From: SHZL01 sp963708905
GTDB lineage: Bacteria > Pseudomonadota > Gammaproteobacteria > Xanthomonadales > SZUA-36
Reading direction: 5' to 3'
Length of the DNA: 64,000 nt
NCBI GenBank assembly: GCA_963708905.1
Contig: CAVPUV010000081.1
Location: 62,001 to 126,000 of the forward strand
Shown here: positions 1 through 8,933 of the stretch, one piece after another
Layout of the letters: each line of letters opens with the position of its first letter
Numbering within the stretch: the first letter of the stretch is position 1
The notes under the pieces: generated by a model
The model's database searches: none
Told to the model about the DNA's origin: nothing
What the model saw: only the letters and a program-made list of their open reading frames with translations
Made by a program: the position numbers and the translations under genes

Positions 1-162
1 GGCCTTGAAGAACGCAATGATTGAGCCATCCAGCATGATTGAAACGCGCTGCTTACCCAACCGTTCATTGACCGTGGCGGCAAATTCTTCGCGACTGACG
101 TCCTTTAAGCCAACGCGCAGGCGTGGTGATTTAGAGATATTGGGAGAGAGTTTCGATTTCAT
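1..162 (-). CDS. brnA: BrnA antitoxin, partial (runs off window start)
   Basis: The 54 visible codons read MKSKLSPNISKSPRLRVGL at the start and contain EEFAATVNERLGKQ, which matches the N-terminal part of BrnA, the DNA-binding antitoxin that neutralises the ribonuclease toxin BrnT and represses the pair. The start ATG is at 162 and lies inside the end of brnT (32 nt overlap), so the two are translationally coupled. The C-terminal part is outside the window. The identification rests on the N-terminal pattern plus the adjacent, unmistakable BrnT gene. Confidence 0.85.
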   Translation of the reverse strand, partial: MKSKLSPNISKSPRLRVGLKDVSREEFAATVNERLGKQRVSIMLDGSIIAFFKA

Positions 163-400
163 GGAGTTCCGCCTTTCGCATGGAGATGATGTGAATTTCG
201 TCTTCGGTTTCCGTGTGGCAGATCGTCACGATGGCTGTGCCAAGAAAGCCGGTGGAATTAAAGCGCCGTTCGCCGTCGTAATCACGGGCGTCTTCCACTG
301 TGAAGGTAGGCCCGTTGAATACCTGTTCGGCGTTTGCGAAATTAAAGCCGTGTTTCTTCAGGTTGGCGGTGCGTTTGGCAGCCTTCCACGTGAAGTTCAT
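131..400 (-). CDS. brnT: BrnT-type ribonuclease toxin
   Basis: An 89-residue protein of typical BrnT length. It starts MNFTWKAAKRTANLKKHGF, the family's F-x-W-x3-K...N-x2-KHG opening, continues with a D-Y-D/ERR segment, and ends in HIISMRKAELHE, the conserved I-I-S-x-R-K-A block. In known systems BrnT is a RelE-fold ribonuclease that halts translation and is bound by BrnA. The gene lies upstream of brnA in the same transcript, as in characterised brnTA operons. There is no Shine-Dalgarno sequence before the ATG, and the -10 box sits only 7 nt upstream, so the mRNA is probably leaderless. Function is inferred from family membership. Confidence 0.9.
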   Translation of the reverse strand: MNFTWKAAKRTANLKKHGFNFANAEQVFNGPTFTVEDARDYDGERRFNSTGFLGTAIVTICHTETEDEIHIISMRKAELHEIETLSQYL

Positions 401-407
401 GGATTTT

Positions 408-435
408 ATTATACATACGATAATATATATTGCAA
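408..435 (-). promoter_or_regulatory. Sigma-70-like promoter of brnTA
   Basis: On the minus strand TTGCAA (435-430) and a perfect TATAAT (413-408) are separated by 16 bp. The -10 box ends 7 nt before the brnT ATG, placing the expected transcription start at or next to the A of the start codon. The surroundings are very AT-rich, in contrast to the flanking genes. BrnA usually autorepresses from this region, but I could not define an operator with confidence. Confidence 0.65.
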
Positions 436-594
436 GTGGTCGATCACCATCGGCGAAACAATACTTGACGAATCACATTGCGCACTACTTCCTGTGCCGC
501 TCGCGCAGCCGCGACTTGCACGTCGCATTCCCGAAGCAGGTGTTGCGGAATCGTGCTTTGCGTCCAGCAACACAACTGTTTGAGGGAGTTCAAC

Positions 595-786
595 ATGAAT
601 CGTGCAACCGCTATCCTTGTTCCGGCGCTGTGCGCGTTGCATCTGCTGTGGGTGTCTGCGCCGGTGATGGCCGCCCTGCTCGGTGTCGGTGCCGACCCGC
701 TCTACGCCATCGTCGCCGACGAGCCGCGCTTTCTGGTCATCCTCGAACGCCAGAACCTGCCGCCGGCCCGTGCGGTCGAGGAGTAG
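595..786 (+). CDS. Small exported protein, unknown function
   Basis: A 63-residue ORF with a good ribosome binding site (gagggag, about 6 nt before the ATG). The first ~25 residues form a Sec-type signal sequence (MNR, then a hydrophobic stretch, then APVMA). The short mature part ends LPPARAVEE. I recognise no family. The frame stays open for about 60 codons after the TAG at 784-786, so this could be the front half of a gene broken by a nonsense mutation. It lies between brnTA and katG and is convergent with katG, with a shared terminator-like hairpin downstream. Confidence 0.45.
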   Translation: MNRATAILVPALCALHLLWVSAPVMAALLGVGADPLYAIVADEPRFLVILERQNLPPARAVEE

Positions 787-888
787 TTCAATGTCACCGC
801 CGGCAGAATCACAGTCGCTGTCGGGTGCAGCCCGGAAATGGTCCAGGGACGAAACGCCATGATCCTCCGCCGCGTTATCGAGCATGAT

Positions 889-926
889 AAAACGGGGCCC
901 GACCCACCGGGTCCGGACCCCGTTTT
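889..926. terminator. Bidirectional terminator-like hairpin after katG
   Basis: AAAACGGGG (889-897) pairs with CCCCGTTTT (918-926), and the stem continues imperfectly through CCG/CGG. With A-tracts before and T-tracts after the stem it can act on both strands, ending katG (minus strand, stop at 987) and the small exported gene (plus strand, stop at 786). Confidence 0.6.
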
Positions 927-986
927 GATATGTTCCTGCGCTGCCCTGCCGCAGCGCCTGAACAAGCGCCCGGCTTAGCGCCCGGC

Positions 987-3230
<2,244 letters not shown>

Positions 3231-3307
3231 GGTGATTAATCCTCCGTTAAAGGTGATCGACCCGGGAGCACAACATAGTCCACACGTATGAATAGGTGAA
3301 ATTGATT

Positions 3308-3336
3308 TTTATAATCGAATGCATAGACGGAGACAA
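3308..3336 (-). promoter_or_regulatory. Sigma-70-like promoter of katG
   Basis: On the minus strand TTGTCT (3336-3331) and TATAAA (3313-3308) are separated by exactly 17 bp. Transcription would start near 3301, leaving a leader of about 70 nt before the katG ATG at 3230. I looked for OxyR-type ATAG/CTAT spacing nearby and found only direct, not inverted, half-sites, so no regulator is assigned. Confidence 0.55.
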
Positions 3337-3501
3337 TGAACTGTTTGCCCCGGCAGAATCGTCGTGAATCAGACAGGAGCACAGAAAATAAGCAGTTGAA
3401 CGGATGGGGTTGCTGTGGTGGAATGCGCCCTGTTTCCCAGTGATGGACGATCCCACCCTGGATCGTGAGACGTTCAGGCAAGGCTTGCGGGAGGTTGTGG
3501 C

Positions 3502-4815
3502 ATGAACCGATCATCATCGCCGTCCGCATCTGCCGCGGCGGATGCGGAGTTGCTGCAAAGGCGTAACCGTGTCCTGGGCCCCGCTTATCGCCTGTTTTAC
3601 CGTAATCCGGTGCATCTGGTACGGGGCGAGGGCGTCTGGCTGTTCGATGCAGAGGGCAAGCGTTATCTGGATTGCTACAACAACGTGGCTTCAGTGGGGC
3701 ACTGCCACCCGCAGGTGGTCAAAGCCTTGAGTGAGCAGGCTGCCACTTTGAATACGCATACACGTTATCTGCACGACAAGGTCGTGCGCTATGCCGAGCG
3801 CCTGGGTGCGACCTTGCCGGGTGATTTGAAGGTATGCATGTTTGTATGCACCGGTACCGAGGCCAACGACCTGGCATTCCGCATGGCACGCACGGTCACC
3901 GGTAACGACGGAGCGATCGTCACTGAATTTGCCTACCACGGTAATTCCACGGTAGTGACCGAGCTTTCGACCGCCGAATACCCTGCTGAAGAACGTCCCG
4001 ATTACCTGGTGGCCATTGAGCCGCCTAACCCCTTCCGCGGCACTTTTCGTTACGGTGAACCCGCGCTGGGCCCGAAGTACGCCGCATTTGCCGATGAGGC
4101 GATTGCACAGTTGGAACGGCGCGGACGCAGGCCGGCCATGTTCCTGTGTGATGCCATTTTTGACGCCAACGGCCCGCTCACGGCGCCGCCGGGTTATCTT
4201 CAGGCGGTCTATGAGAAAGTCCGTGCCGCGGGCGGACTTTGCGTCGCCGATGAAGTACAGTCCGGTCTGTGCCGCCTGGGTGATCACATATGGGGTTTCG
4301 AAGACTCTGGTGTCATTCCTGACATCGTCACCATGGGCAAACCCATCGGCGATGGCCATCCTCTGGCAGCGGTCGTCACCACGCCCACCATTGCGGCAGC
4401 GTTTTCACGCAAGTTTCATTACTTCAATACCTTCGGGGGCAACCCGGTTTCTGCCGCGGTCGGCCTGGCGGTCCTGGACGTCATGGATAAGCAAAAGATA
4501 CTGCAAAATGTACATGACGTGGGGGCCTACCTGGGTAAAGGTTTACTTGCCGTGGCCAATCAATTTCCGCTGATTGGCGATGTGCGTGGCAAGGGCTTGT
4601 TCCATGGCCTGGAATTCGTGCGCGACCGCAACACGCTGGAGCCGGCAAGGGAAGAGGCAGGGCGGGTTCGCGATCACTTGCGTGCCAACGGCGTGCTGGT
4701 TGGCACTTCGGGCCAGCTGGACAATGTCATCAAGATCCGTCCGCCGCTGGTGTTTGCCCGTGATCATGCGGATTTGTTGTTGCAACAACTCAGGTTGGCC
4801 TTGCTGTCATTATGA
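3502..4815 (+). CDS. Class III PLP-dependent aminotransferase
   Basis: A 437-residue fold-type I aminotransferase of the ornithine/alanine-glyoxylate subgroup (class III). It has the substrate-side LDCYNNVASVGHCHP motif, the phosphate-binding CTGTEAND (~116-123), D250 in VADEVQSG for the pyridine nitrogen, and the PLP lysine K280 in TMGKPIGDGHPLAAV. NTFGGNPVS and KIRPPLVF follow as usual. The closest functional types by motif are AGXT2-like enzymes and ethanolamine-phosphate phospho-lyase; sequence alone does not decide the substrate. The start follows GGGAGG by 8 nt. It is followed after about 75 nt by tspO on the same strand. Confidence 0.9.
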   Translation: MNRSSSPSASAAADAELLQRRNRVLGPAYRLFYRNPVHLVRGEGVWLFDAEGKRYLDCYNNVASVGHCHPQVVKALSEQAATLNTHTRYLHDKVVRYAERLGATLPGDLKVCMFVCTGTEANDLAFRMARTVTGNDGAIVTEFAYHGNSTVVTELSTAEYPAEERPDYLVAIEPPNPFRGTFRYGEPALGPKYAAFADEAIAQLERRGRRPAMFLCDAIFDANGPLTAPPGYLQAVYEKVRAAGGLCVADEVQSGLCRLGDHIWGFEDSGVIPDIVTMGKPIGDGHPLAAVVTTPTIAAAFSRKFHYFNTFGGNPVSAAVGLAVLDVMDKQKILQNVHDVGAYLGKGLLAVANQFPLIGDVRGKGLFHGLEFVRDRNTLEPAREEAGRVRDHLRANGVLVGTSGQLDNVIKIRPPLVFARDHADLLLQQLRLALLSL

Positions 4816-4890
4816 TGATACATGCCAGAGCGGTGTTAAATCCGCCCGTCTGGTTTTTGCAAGAATACTGATTTTACCAGGAGGTTGGAG

Positions 4891-5376
4891 ATGATAACGC
4901 GTTATGCCTGGCTGGCTGTTTTTCTGCTGCTGGTGGTTATTGCTGCTGCGCTGGCCGGCAGCTTTGAAGCCGGCGATTGGTACTTCACCCTGCGCAAACC
5001 GGGATGGACGCCGCCACCCTGGGTGTTCGGCCCGGTCTGGTCTGTCCTTTACCTGCTGATGGCGCTGGCAATGTGGCAAGTCTGGGTCTCCATGCATGAC
5101 ACGCGCTTCGGCGCCCTGGTCTGGTGGTTATTGCAACTTGGCCTGAATGTGGTCTGGTCGTGGTTGTTTTTCGGCCTGCACCGTAGTGGATGGGCCATGG
5201 CGGAAATGCTTCTGCTGATCGGCTTGGTCATCCTGTGCATCAGGGCATTTTTTGCTGCTTCGCGCGTCGCGGCGGCATTGCTTATGCCCTATCTGGCCTG
5301 GCTTTTGTTCGCCTGGGTGCTGAATGTCTCGATCTGGATGATGAATGGCGGCGGCCTGGGAAGTTTGCTCGGTTAG
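4891..5376 (+). CDS. tspO: TspO/MBR family tryptophan-rich sensory protein
   Basis: A 161-residue five-helix membrane protein. The family signature is present: KPGWTPPPWVFGPVW followed by LYLLMALAMWQVW, then LGLNVVWSWLFFGLHR, and a last helix with WLLFAWVLN. TspO proteins bind tetrapyrroles and act in stress or porphyrin handling. I chose the ATG at 4891 because aggagg (4879-4884) lies 6 nt upstream; a TTG two codons earlier is in frame but overlaps that site's spacing. It is the last gene before a hairpin cluster. Confidence 0.92.
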   Translation: MITRYAWLAVFLLLVVIAAALAGSFEAGDWYFTLRKPGWTPPPWVFGPVWSVLYLLMALAMWQVWVSMHDTRFGALVWWLLQLGLNVVWSWLFFGLHRSGWAMAEMLLLIGLVILCIRAFFAASRVAAALLMPYLAWLLFAWVLNVSIWMMNGGGLGSLLG

Positions 5377-5384
5377 TGTTTGTC

Positions 5385-5496
5385 CATAAACGGGCATCCC
5401 TGCCCGTTATGGATTCGCTACGCAAAAACGCGGTTTTGCTGCGCTCACATTTTCAATGAATACGACATCGAAAATGGCGGCACATCCGTGTGCCGC
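5385..5496. repeat. Cascade of four hairpins (composite palindromic repeat, copy 1)
   Basis: Four hairpins follow each other: 5385-5411 (ACGGGCA loop TGCCCGT type), 5422-5439 (GCAAAA/TTTTGC), 5448-5476 (CATTTTCAATG/CATCGAAAATG) and 5477-5496 (GCGGCACA-TCCG-TGTGCCGC). The order and several core sequences (CATTTTCAATG, GGCACATCC) recur at 41224-41307 with different but still paired stem bases. It lies between tspO and a convergent gene and could act in transcription termination, but the composition looks like a dispersed repeat family. Confidence 0.65.
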
Positions 5497-5521
5497 GTTA
5501 GCAATTATTTGTTATTTGTGC

Positions 5522-5903
5522 TTACGCGCTGCTCTTGGGGGTATAGAAAACATTCAGCTTGTTGCCATCGAGGTCGCGGAAATAACCCGCATAGAACTCA
5601 TCGCTGCGTGGTCCGGCCGGACCTTCATCCTTGCCGCCGAGCTCGATAGCCTTGTCATACACCTTGTGCACCATTTCCGCTGAATCAACGACCAGTGCCG
5701 TCATGCTGCCGTTGCCGACCGTGGCGGGCTTGCCGTCAAAGGGCTTGGGTCACGGCAAAGCCGGGTTTGTCCGGCGCTACCGCCCAGGCAATGAAGGTGT
5801 CAAATTCCATGAATCGCTTTGCGCCCAGCAACGCAAACAACTCATCATAAAATGCAGCGGCACGCGGCAGATCATTGGTGCCAACGGTTACGTATCCAAT
5901 CAT
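5522..5903 (-). pseudogene. VOC/glyoxalase-fold protein, single-base frameshift
   Basis: Translation from the ATG at 5903 (GGAGAG upstream) gives MIGYVTVGTNDLPRAAAFYD, a typical VOC-superfamily start, and runs to FAVTQ near 5753, where the frame breaks. Adding one base shift restores PFDGKPATVGNGSM and then the C-terminal part (5704-5522) with YAGYFRDLDGNKLNVFY, the usual last beta strand. The intact protein would have 126 residues. One extra base (a G before CCCTTTG in the coding strand) explains the break. It may be a sequencing or assembly error rather than a real pseudogene, since both halves are well preserved. Substrate unknown; metal-site residues are not obvious. Confidence 0.85.
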
Positions 5904-6365
5904 AGATCTCTCCAGGTCCGGTGTTTCAGGGAAACTCTGATCTGCGCCACAAGGCGCTTGTTTAGCTTACGGCTGAAAGCCCCGTCTGGGAAGTGTGGTG
6001 GAGGACCCGGTAGGCATTGGTGCAAGGATCGGTAAAACGCTGCGAGTTTACGTTTCACGGCCAAGTCGTATTACGGCAAAAAAAAACCGGAACGACGACA
6101 TCACTCCGGCGCAGCCACGAATTATAGCCGAGCAGCGGGTACAGAGGCAGCTCCTGCTCCGTGGCAGCCGTTATCCACCGGCCCGCACAGCCCTGTCCGC
6201 GAGATTCGCGATGGCAACGCAAACCTGCCCGAAGGCGACACAGAACAACAGGACTCCGTGTTCGGGTTCTACGCCCCCCACACCCAAACGTTCATTTCCC
6301 GGTTCCGAGCCAAAAAGCCCAGCAAGATCGCGAGCTTGGAGTATCTGCAGCGTTTGAGCCTCCAC
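5904..6365. other. 462-bp gap without a convincing gene
   Basis: No ORF here has a ribosome binding site plus a recognisable protein pattern. A GTG-started minus-strand ORF directly abuts the stop of the gene at 6366 and runs to 6171, but its composition is not convincing and another frame looks equally protein-like in its first part, so the region may be a decayed gene. The only firm structure is a minus-strand terminator at 6078-6109. Confidence 0.5.
6078..6109 (-). terminator. Intrinsic terminator, minus strand
   Basis: On the minus strand CCGGA (from 6109) pairs with TCCGG (ending 6087) and is followed by nine T residues (plus-strand A-run 6078-6086). The nearest upstream minus-strand stop codon is at 6366, so either the mRNA of the 6366-6804 genes has a long 3' end or a short non-coding transcript ends here. 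Confidence 0.6.
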
Positions 6366-6590
6366 TCAAGGCTGATTCTTGGTCGGGAGCCCTTCTCGCT
6401 TGGCGTCTTTCTCCTTCTGGGTAACGATTAGAAACACGGCGAGCCCGATCCACGAGAGAAGCAAGGCGACAATGAACCAACCGAATTTCGCTCCGCCGTG
6501 GGACCGACCCGACACGAGGACATAGACTGAGGGCAAAAGAATCAATAGGAGGATGATTAATTGCCACAAGCTTATTCCACCGATTCCCAT
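6366..6590 (-). CDS. Small two-helix membrane protein, superinfection-immunity/PLDc_N-like
   Basis: A 74-residue protein with two hydrophobic helices (about residues 8-27 and 36-57) separated by SGRSHGGAKFGW, and a charged tail (TQKEKDAKREGLPTKNQP). This layout resembles short proteins of the superinfection immunity (Imm_superinfect) and PLDc_N types, but no catalytic motif is present, so a function is not assigned. GGAG lies 7-8 nt before the ATG. The start nearly touches the stop of the exported gene at 6592, so the two are probably co-transcribed. Confidence 0.7.
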   Translation of the reverse strand: MGIGGISLWQLIILLLILLPSVYVLVSGRSHGGAKFGWFIVALLLSWIGLAVFLIVTQKEKDAKREGLPTKNQP

Positions 6591-6591
6591 T

Positions 6592-6804
6592 TCACGCTCC
6601 TTCGATCAGGCCGCAATCGTGCACTACCGCGAGAAAGGATGCCGACACGCCAGAGATAAACTTGCCCAGCAACCGAATCCGTATTTGCTTTAACAAAGGA
6701 CTCATATCGCTGCAACCGTTGCAGACAAATCCATCTGCAGCGAAGGAGAGCGTGGGGATAAGAAGAAATGCTAAGACAATTGTTACGAAAAGTCCATTTT
6801 CCAT
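6592..6804 (-). CDS. Small exported protein with CxxC motif, possibly frameshifted
   Basis: A 70-residue product starting at ATG 6804 (GGAG 8 nt upstream). Residues 1-20 form a signal peptide ending SFA, and the mature part begins ADGFVCNGCSD with a CxxC pair. After that point another frame reads YESFVKANTDSVAGQVYLW and continues to 6572, which looks more like a natural continuation (alternating charged and hydrophobic residues) than the annotated tail. One missing base near 6735 would join them. I cannot decide between the short form and a frameshifted longer form. No function known. Confidence 0.5.
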   Translation of the reverse strand: MENGLFVTIVLAFLLIPTLSFAADGFVCNGCSDMSPLLKQIRIRLLGKFISGVSASFLAVVHDCGLIEGA

Positions 6805-7142
6805 CGCTGTTGCTCCTGTGAGAAATAGCTTTTGATTCAACTGAATGCAATTATTCCAGTATGAATCGAACTTTGCGCTACCACTCTCCAATTGGAAACG
6901 TGGATTTCTTCTTTCGATACGACTCACAGTTTACGGTAGGGATGTCCATTACTGGGAACCGGCGCACAGATACGAGCGAGCCCGATTCAGGCACTCGGCT
7001 CCCATCTTGGGCGCCGGCCACCCACAAATGGGACCCGCCCTATCCGTTGGTGTTAATCTGGGTGGGGTTAGTCCAGCTGCGGCTATGTTACGAATATACA
7101 GTCAAAAAGCCGGAAGCTGCCACCTATACTCAGTAGCGATCA
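6805..7142. other. 338-bp intergenic region between divergent genes
   Basis: The region separates the minus-strand small exported gene from the plus-strand protease and should hold both promoters. I see no strong -35/-10 pair and no RNA-like structure. An ORF on the plus strand (6861-7136) has no ribosome binding site and no recognisable pattern, so it is not annotated. Confidence 0.5.
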
Positions 7143-8054
7143 ATGCGTGATTTCCTTTCCATACTGAAACTCCCGCCAGCCCTGGTTCTTTTCCTGGCGC
7201 TTTTGCCCGTTCCAGCAACTGCCGATTGGCTCCCTTTTACGCTGAAAGACGGGTACATCACATTCGGGGTGGAAATCGCGAACCAACCCGCCGTGGCGAT
7301 GCTGGATAGCGGGGCGGAAGGCAACATGATAAGCAGCCGGTTCGTCCGGAATTACGGTCAGGACTTCCACCGAATGGGAAAGGTCAATGCGCGAGGGATC
7401 AATGCGACTGAAGAAATTCCGCTCTACGGAAATATTCCCGTATCGATATTTGGGACCGATATCACTCTGGACTACGTTGCGGTAGGGCCCTTTGTCCGCG
7501 CGGACCTTCTCCTGGGCAGCGCCTTTTTCAACCTGGGCCTGCTGCAAATCGACTATCCCGGTTCACGTCTCCGATTTCTCGACAGAAAAGCCGTCGATTT
7601 GAGAAAAGAGGCCAATGTCCCGATGAAAAGAGCCAGCAACAGTTCATTGCCCGCTATTCAAATTTCCATTGGCGGAAGGAAGGCGTGGCTGTTGTTAGAC
7701 ACTGGCAGCAATGGGGGGCTCGTACTCAAGCGCAGTTTCGCGTCGGATCGGGGCCTGATCGATGAATCCACCCAAAGCCGCGAGGTCATCACTGCTGGAA
7801 TCAACTCGATCGCCACCTACGAGCGATTCGCACTGGATTCGGTAAAGATCGGGCCGTACGAGCTGGAAAGTGTGATTACGTCCGTGCCAGCGGAAGGGCA
7901 ATCCAGCAACCTGGGAAGCAGGAGCTATATTCTTACCGGTACTCGGATAAACAGCGGAGTCAGGACGGTCGGACTGATCGGATTCGACGTTTTGAAGCAC
8001 TTCATCGTGACCGTCGATTACAAGACGTATAGAGTGCACTTTTATGTGCCGTAG
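7143..8054 (+). CDS. Exported retropepsin-like aspartic protease
   Basis: A 303-residue protein with a signal sequence (hydrophobic stretch ~10-22, cleavage near PATA-DW). It has two copies of the pepsin-type catalytic loop: MLDSGAEGN (D55) and LLLDTGSNGG (D186), each followed by a flap-like segment, and a late GLIGFDVLKHF that matches the psi-loop hydrophobic-G motif. Two lobes in one chain suggest a single-chain, pepsin-like arrangement of retropepsin-type domains (gag_pre/Asp_protease_2 type). It would act in the periplasm or outside. The first motif is DSG rather than DTG, which is tolerated in the fold. Substrate unknown; no co-directed partner upstream. Confidence 0.8.
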   Translation: MRDFLSILKLPPALVLFLALLPVPATADWLPFTLKDGYITFGVEIANQPAVAMLDSGAEGNMISSRFVRNYGQDFHRMGKVNARGINATEEIPLYGNIPVSIFGTDITLDYVAVGPFVRADLLLGSAFFNLGLLQIDYPGSRLRFLDRKAVDLRKEANVPMKRASNSSLPAIQISIGGRKAWLLLDTGSNGGLVLKRSFASDRGLIDESTQSREVITAGINSIATYERFALDSVKIGPYELESVITSVPAEGQSSNLGSRSYILTGTRINSGVRTVGLIGFDVLKHFIVTVDYKTYRVHFYVP

Positions 8055-8062
8055 GAAGATTT

Positions 8063-8114
8063 GGGGTCAGAGTCGCAGCTTAGCTGCTTTACTCTGGCAC
8101 TTTACTTTGACCCC
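8063..8114. repeat. Nested palindrome with GGGGTCA/TGACCCC ends
   Basis: GGGGTCA (8063-8069) pairs with TGACCCC (8108-8114); inside, AGAGT pairs with ACTCT, and GCAGCT-T-AGCTGC forms the core (8076-8088). Such GGGGTCAGAGT-ended palindromes are typical of REP/MITE-like intergenic repeats in proteobacteria. It lies between the protease and the toxin-antitoxin pair. Confidence 0.65.
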
Positions 8115-8139
8115 ATAACTTACGGCGCTGGTCAGGCGC

Positions 8140-8174
8140 TTGCATGGCTATATCGTAGTAGCTATTATAGCTAA
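8140..8174 (+). promoter_or_regulatory. Promoter and palindromic operator of the Phd/PIN pair
   Basis: TTGCAT (8140-8145) and TATTAT (8163-8168) are 17 bp apart. The -10 box is embedded in TAGCTATTATAGCTA (8159-8173), a palindrome with only the central base unpaired, which is a natural operator for the antitoxin. The -10 ends 6 nt before the ATG, so transcription should begin at the start codon. Confidence 0.7.
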
Positions 8175-8471
8175 ATGAAGACAACCTCGATATCCACCGC
8201 GAAGAACCGCCTGTCGGCGCTGATTGACCTCGTTCGGAAAGGCGAAACGGTGATCATCACCGACCGTAACCAGCCGGTGGCACAACTGACGCCCCTGCCA
8301 CCGCATGCGGTTTCCGCATCGTCCCGCTTGGCGGTGCTGGAGCGGTCCGGGCTCGTGAAACGCGCTCGAACGCTTGCGGGCAAGCACCTGCTGGAACGTC
8401 TGCCGCCCATGCCGCGCACCGGGGCCGACCTGCTGGGGGCGCTGCTTGCCGAGCGCGACGAAGGGCGATAA
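8175..8471 (+). CDS. Phd/YefM-type antitoxin
   Basis: A 98-residue protein beginning MKTTSISTAKNRLSALIDLV, with VIITDRNQPVAQLTP, the conserved Phd/YefM DNA-binding fold pattern (S-x2-x-A-K-x2-L...G-E-x-V-x-I-T-x-R-x2-P-V-A). The C-terminal part is the expected toxin-binding tail. It should repress its own promoter through the palindrome overlapping the -10 box. The downstream toxin begins 5 nt after its stop. No Shine-Dalgarno sequence precedes the ATG, in line with a leaderless mRNA. Confidence 0.9.
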   Translation: MKTTSISTAKNRLSALIDLVRKGETVIITDRNQPVAQLTPLPPHAVSASSRLAVLERSGLVKRARTLAGKHLLERLPPMPRTGADLLGALLAERDEGR

Positions 8472-8476
8472 TCCCG

Positions 8477-8899
8477 ATGCGGTTCTGGGATAGCTCGGCC
8501 ATCGTCCCGCTCCTGGTACCCCAGCCATCGACCCCCACGATTGAGGGTCTGCTGGCCGTGGATGCCCAGATGCTGGTGTGGTGGGGTACTTCGGTCGAGT
8601 GCATTTCCGCCCTCGCACGGCTTGAGCGCGAAGGCTCGATGTCACATCGGGACGTGGGCATGGCGCAAGCTCGCCTGCGCGGACTCGCGGAGGCGTGGCA
8701 CGAAGTGCAGCCTCACGAGCGGGTGCGATCGCGAGCCGAGCGTTTGCTGCGCGTGCACCCGCTGCGCGCTGCAGACGCCCTGCAACTGGCAGCCGCGATC
8801 GAAGCAGCCGGAGGATCGCCGGCCGAATTCGTCTGCCTCGATCGCCGCCTCGGCGAAGCCGCGTCGCGCGAGGACCTCATTGTGATCGACGAAACCTAG
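8477..8899 (+). CDS. PIN-domain ribonuclease toxin (VapC-like)
   Basis: A 140-residue PIN protein. The acidic metal-binding residues are in place: D5 in RFWDSSAIVPLL, E41 in SVECISAL, D100 in LRAADALQLA and D122 in CLDRRLGEAA. VapC-type toxins cut tRNA or rRNA and are neutralised by the cognate antitoxin, here the Phd-type protein encoded 5 nt upstream. Length is normal and the gene appears intact. Confidence 0.92.
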   Translation: MRFWDSSAIVPLLVPQPSTPTIEGLLAVDAQMLVWWGTSVECISALARLEREGSMSHRDVGMAQARLRGLAEAWHEVQPHERVRSRAERLLRVHPLRAADALQLAAAIEAAGGSPAEFVCLDRRLGEAASREDLIVIDET

Positions 8900-8933
8900 C
8901 AGCCTGAACAGGCTGCGGCGGCGTCTTTGCTCG

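Noticed and set aside
790..985. Continuation of the small exported ORF past its TAG as a second gene
   Set aside because: The open frame lacks a start with ribosome binding site and runs through the terminator hairpin; only kept as a remark on the first ORF.
3270..3300. OxyR binding site upstream of katG
   Set aside because: Two ATAG tetramers are present but in direct orientation and with the wrong spacing for OxyR.
3236..3529. Minus-strand open frame between katG and the aminotransferase
   Set aside because: Covers the katG promoter and leader and runs into the aminotransferase start; no protein-like conservation.
6861..7136. 91-codon plus-strand open frame before the protease gene
   Set aside because: No ribosome binding site, odd composition (many Pro, Thr, Tyr), and it occupies the probable divergent promoter region.
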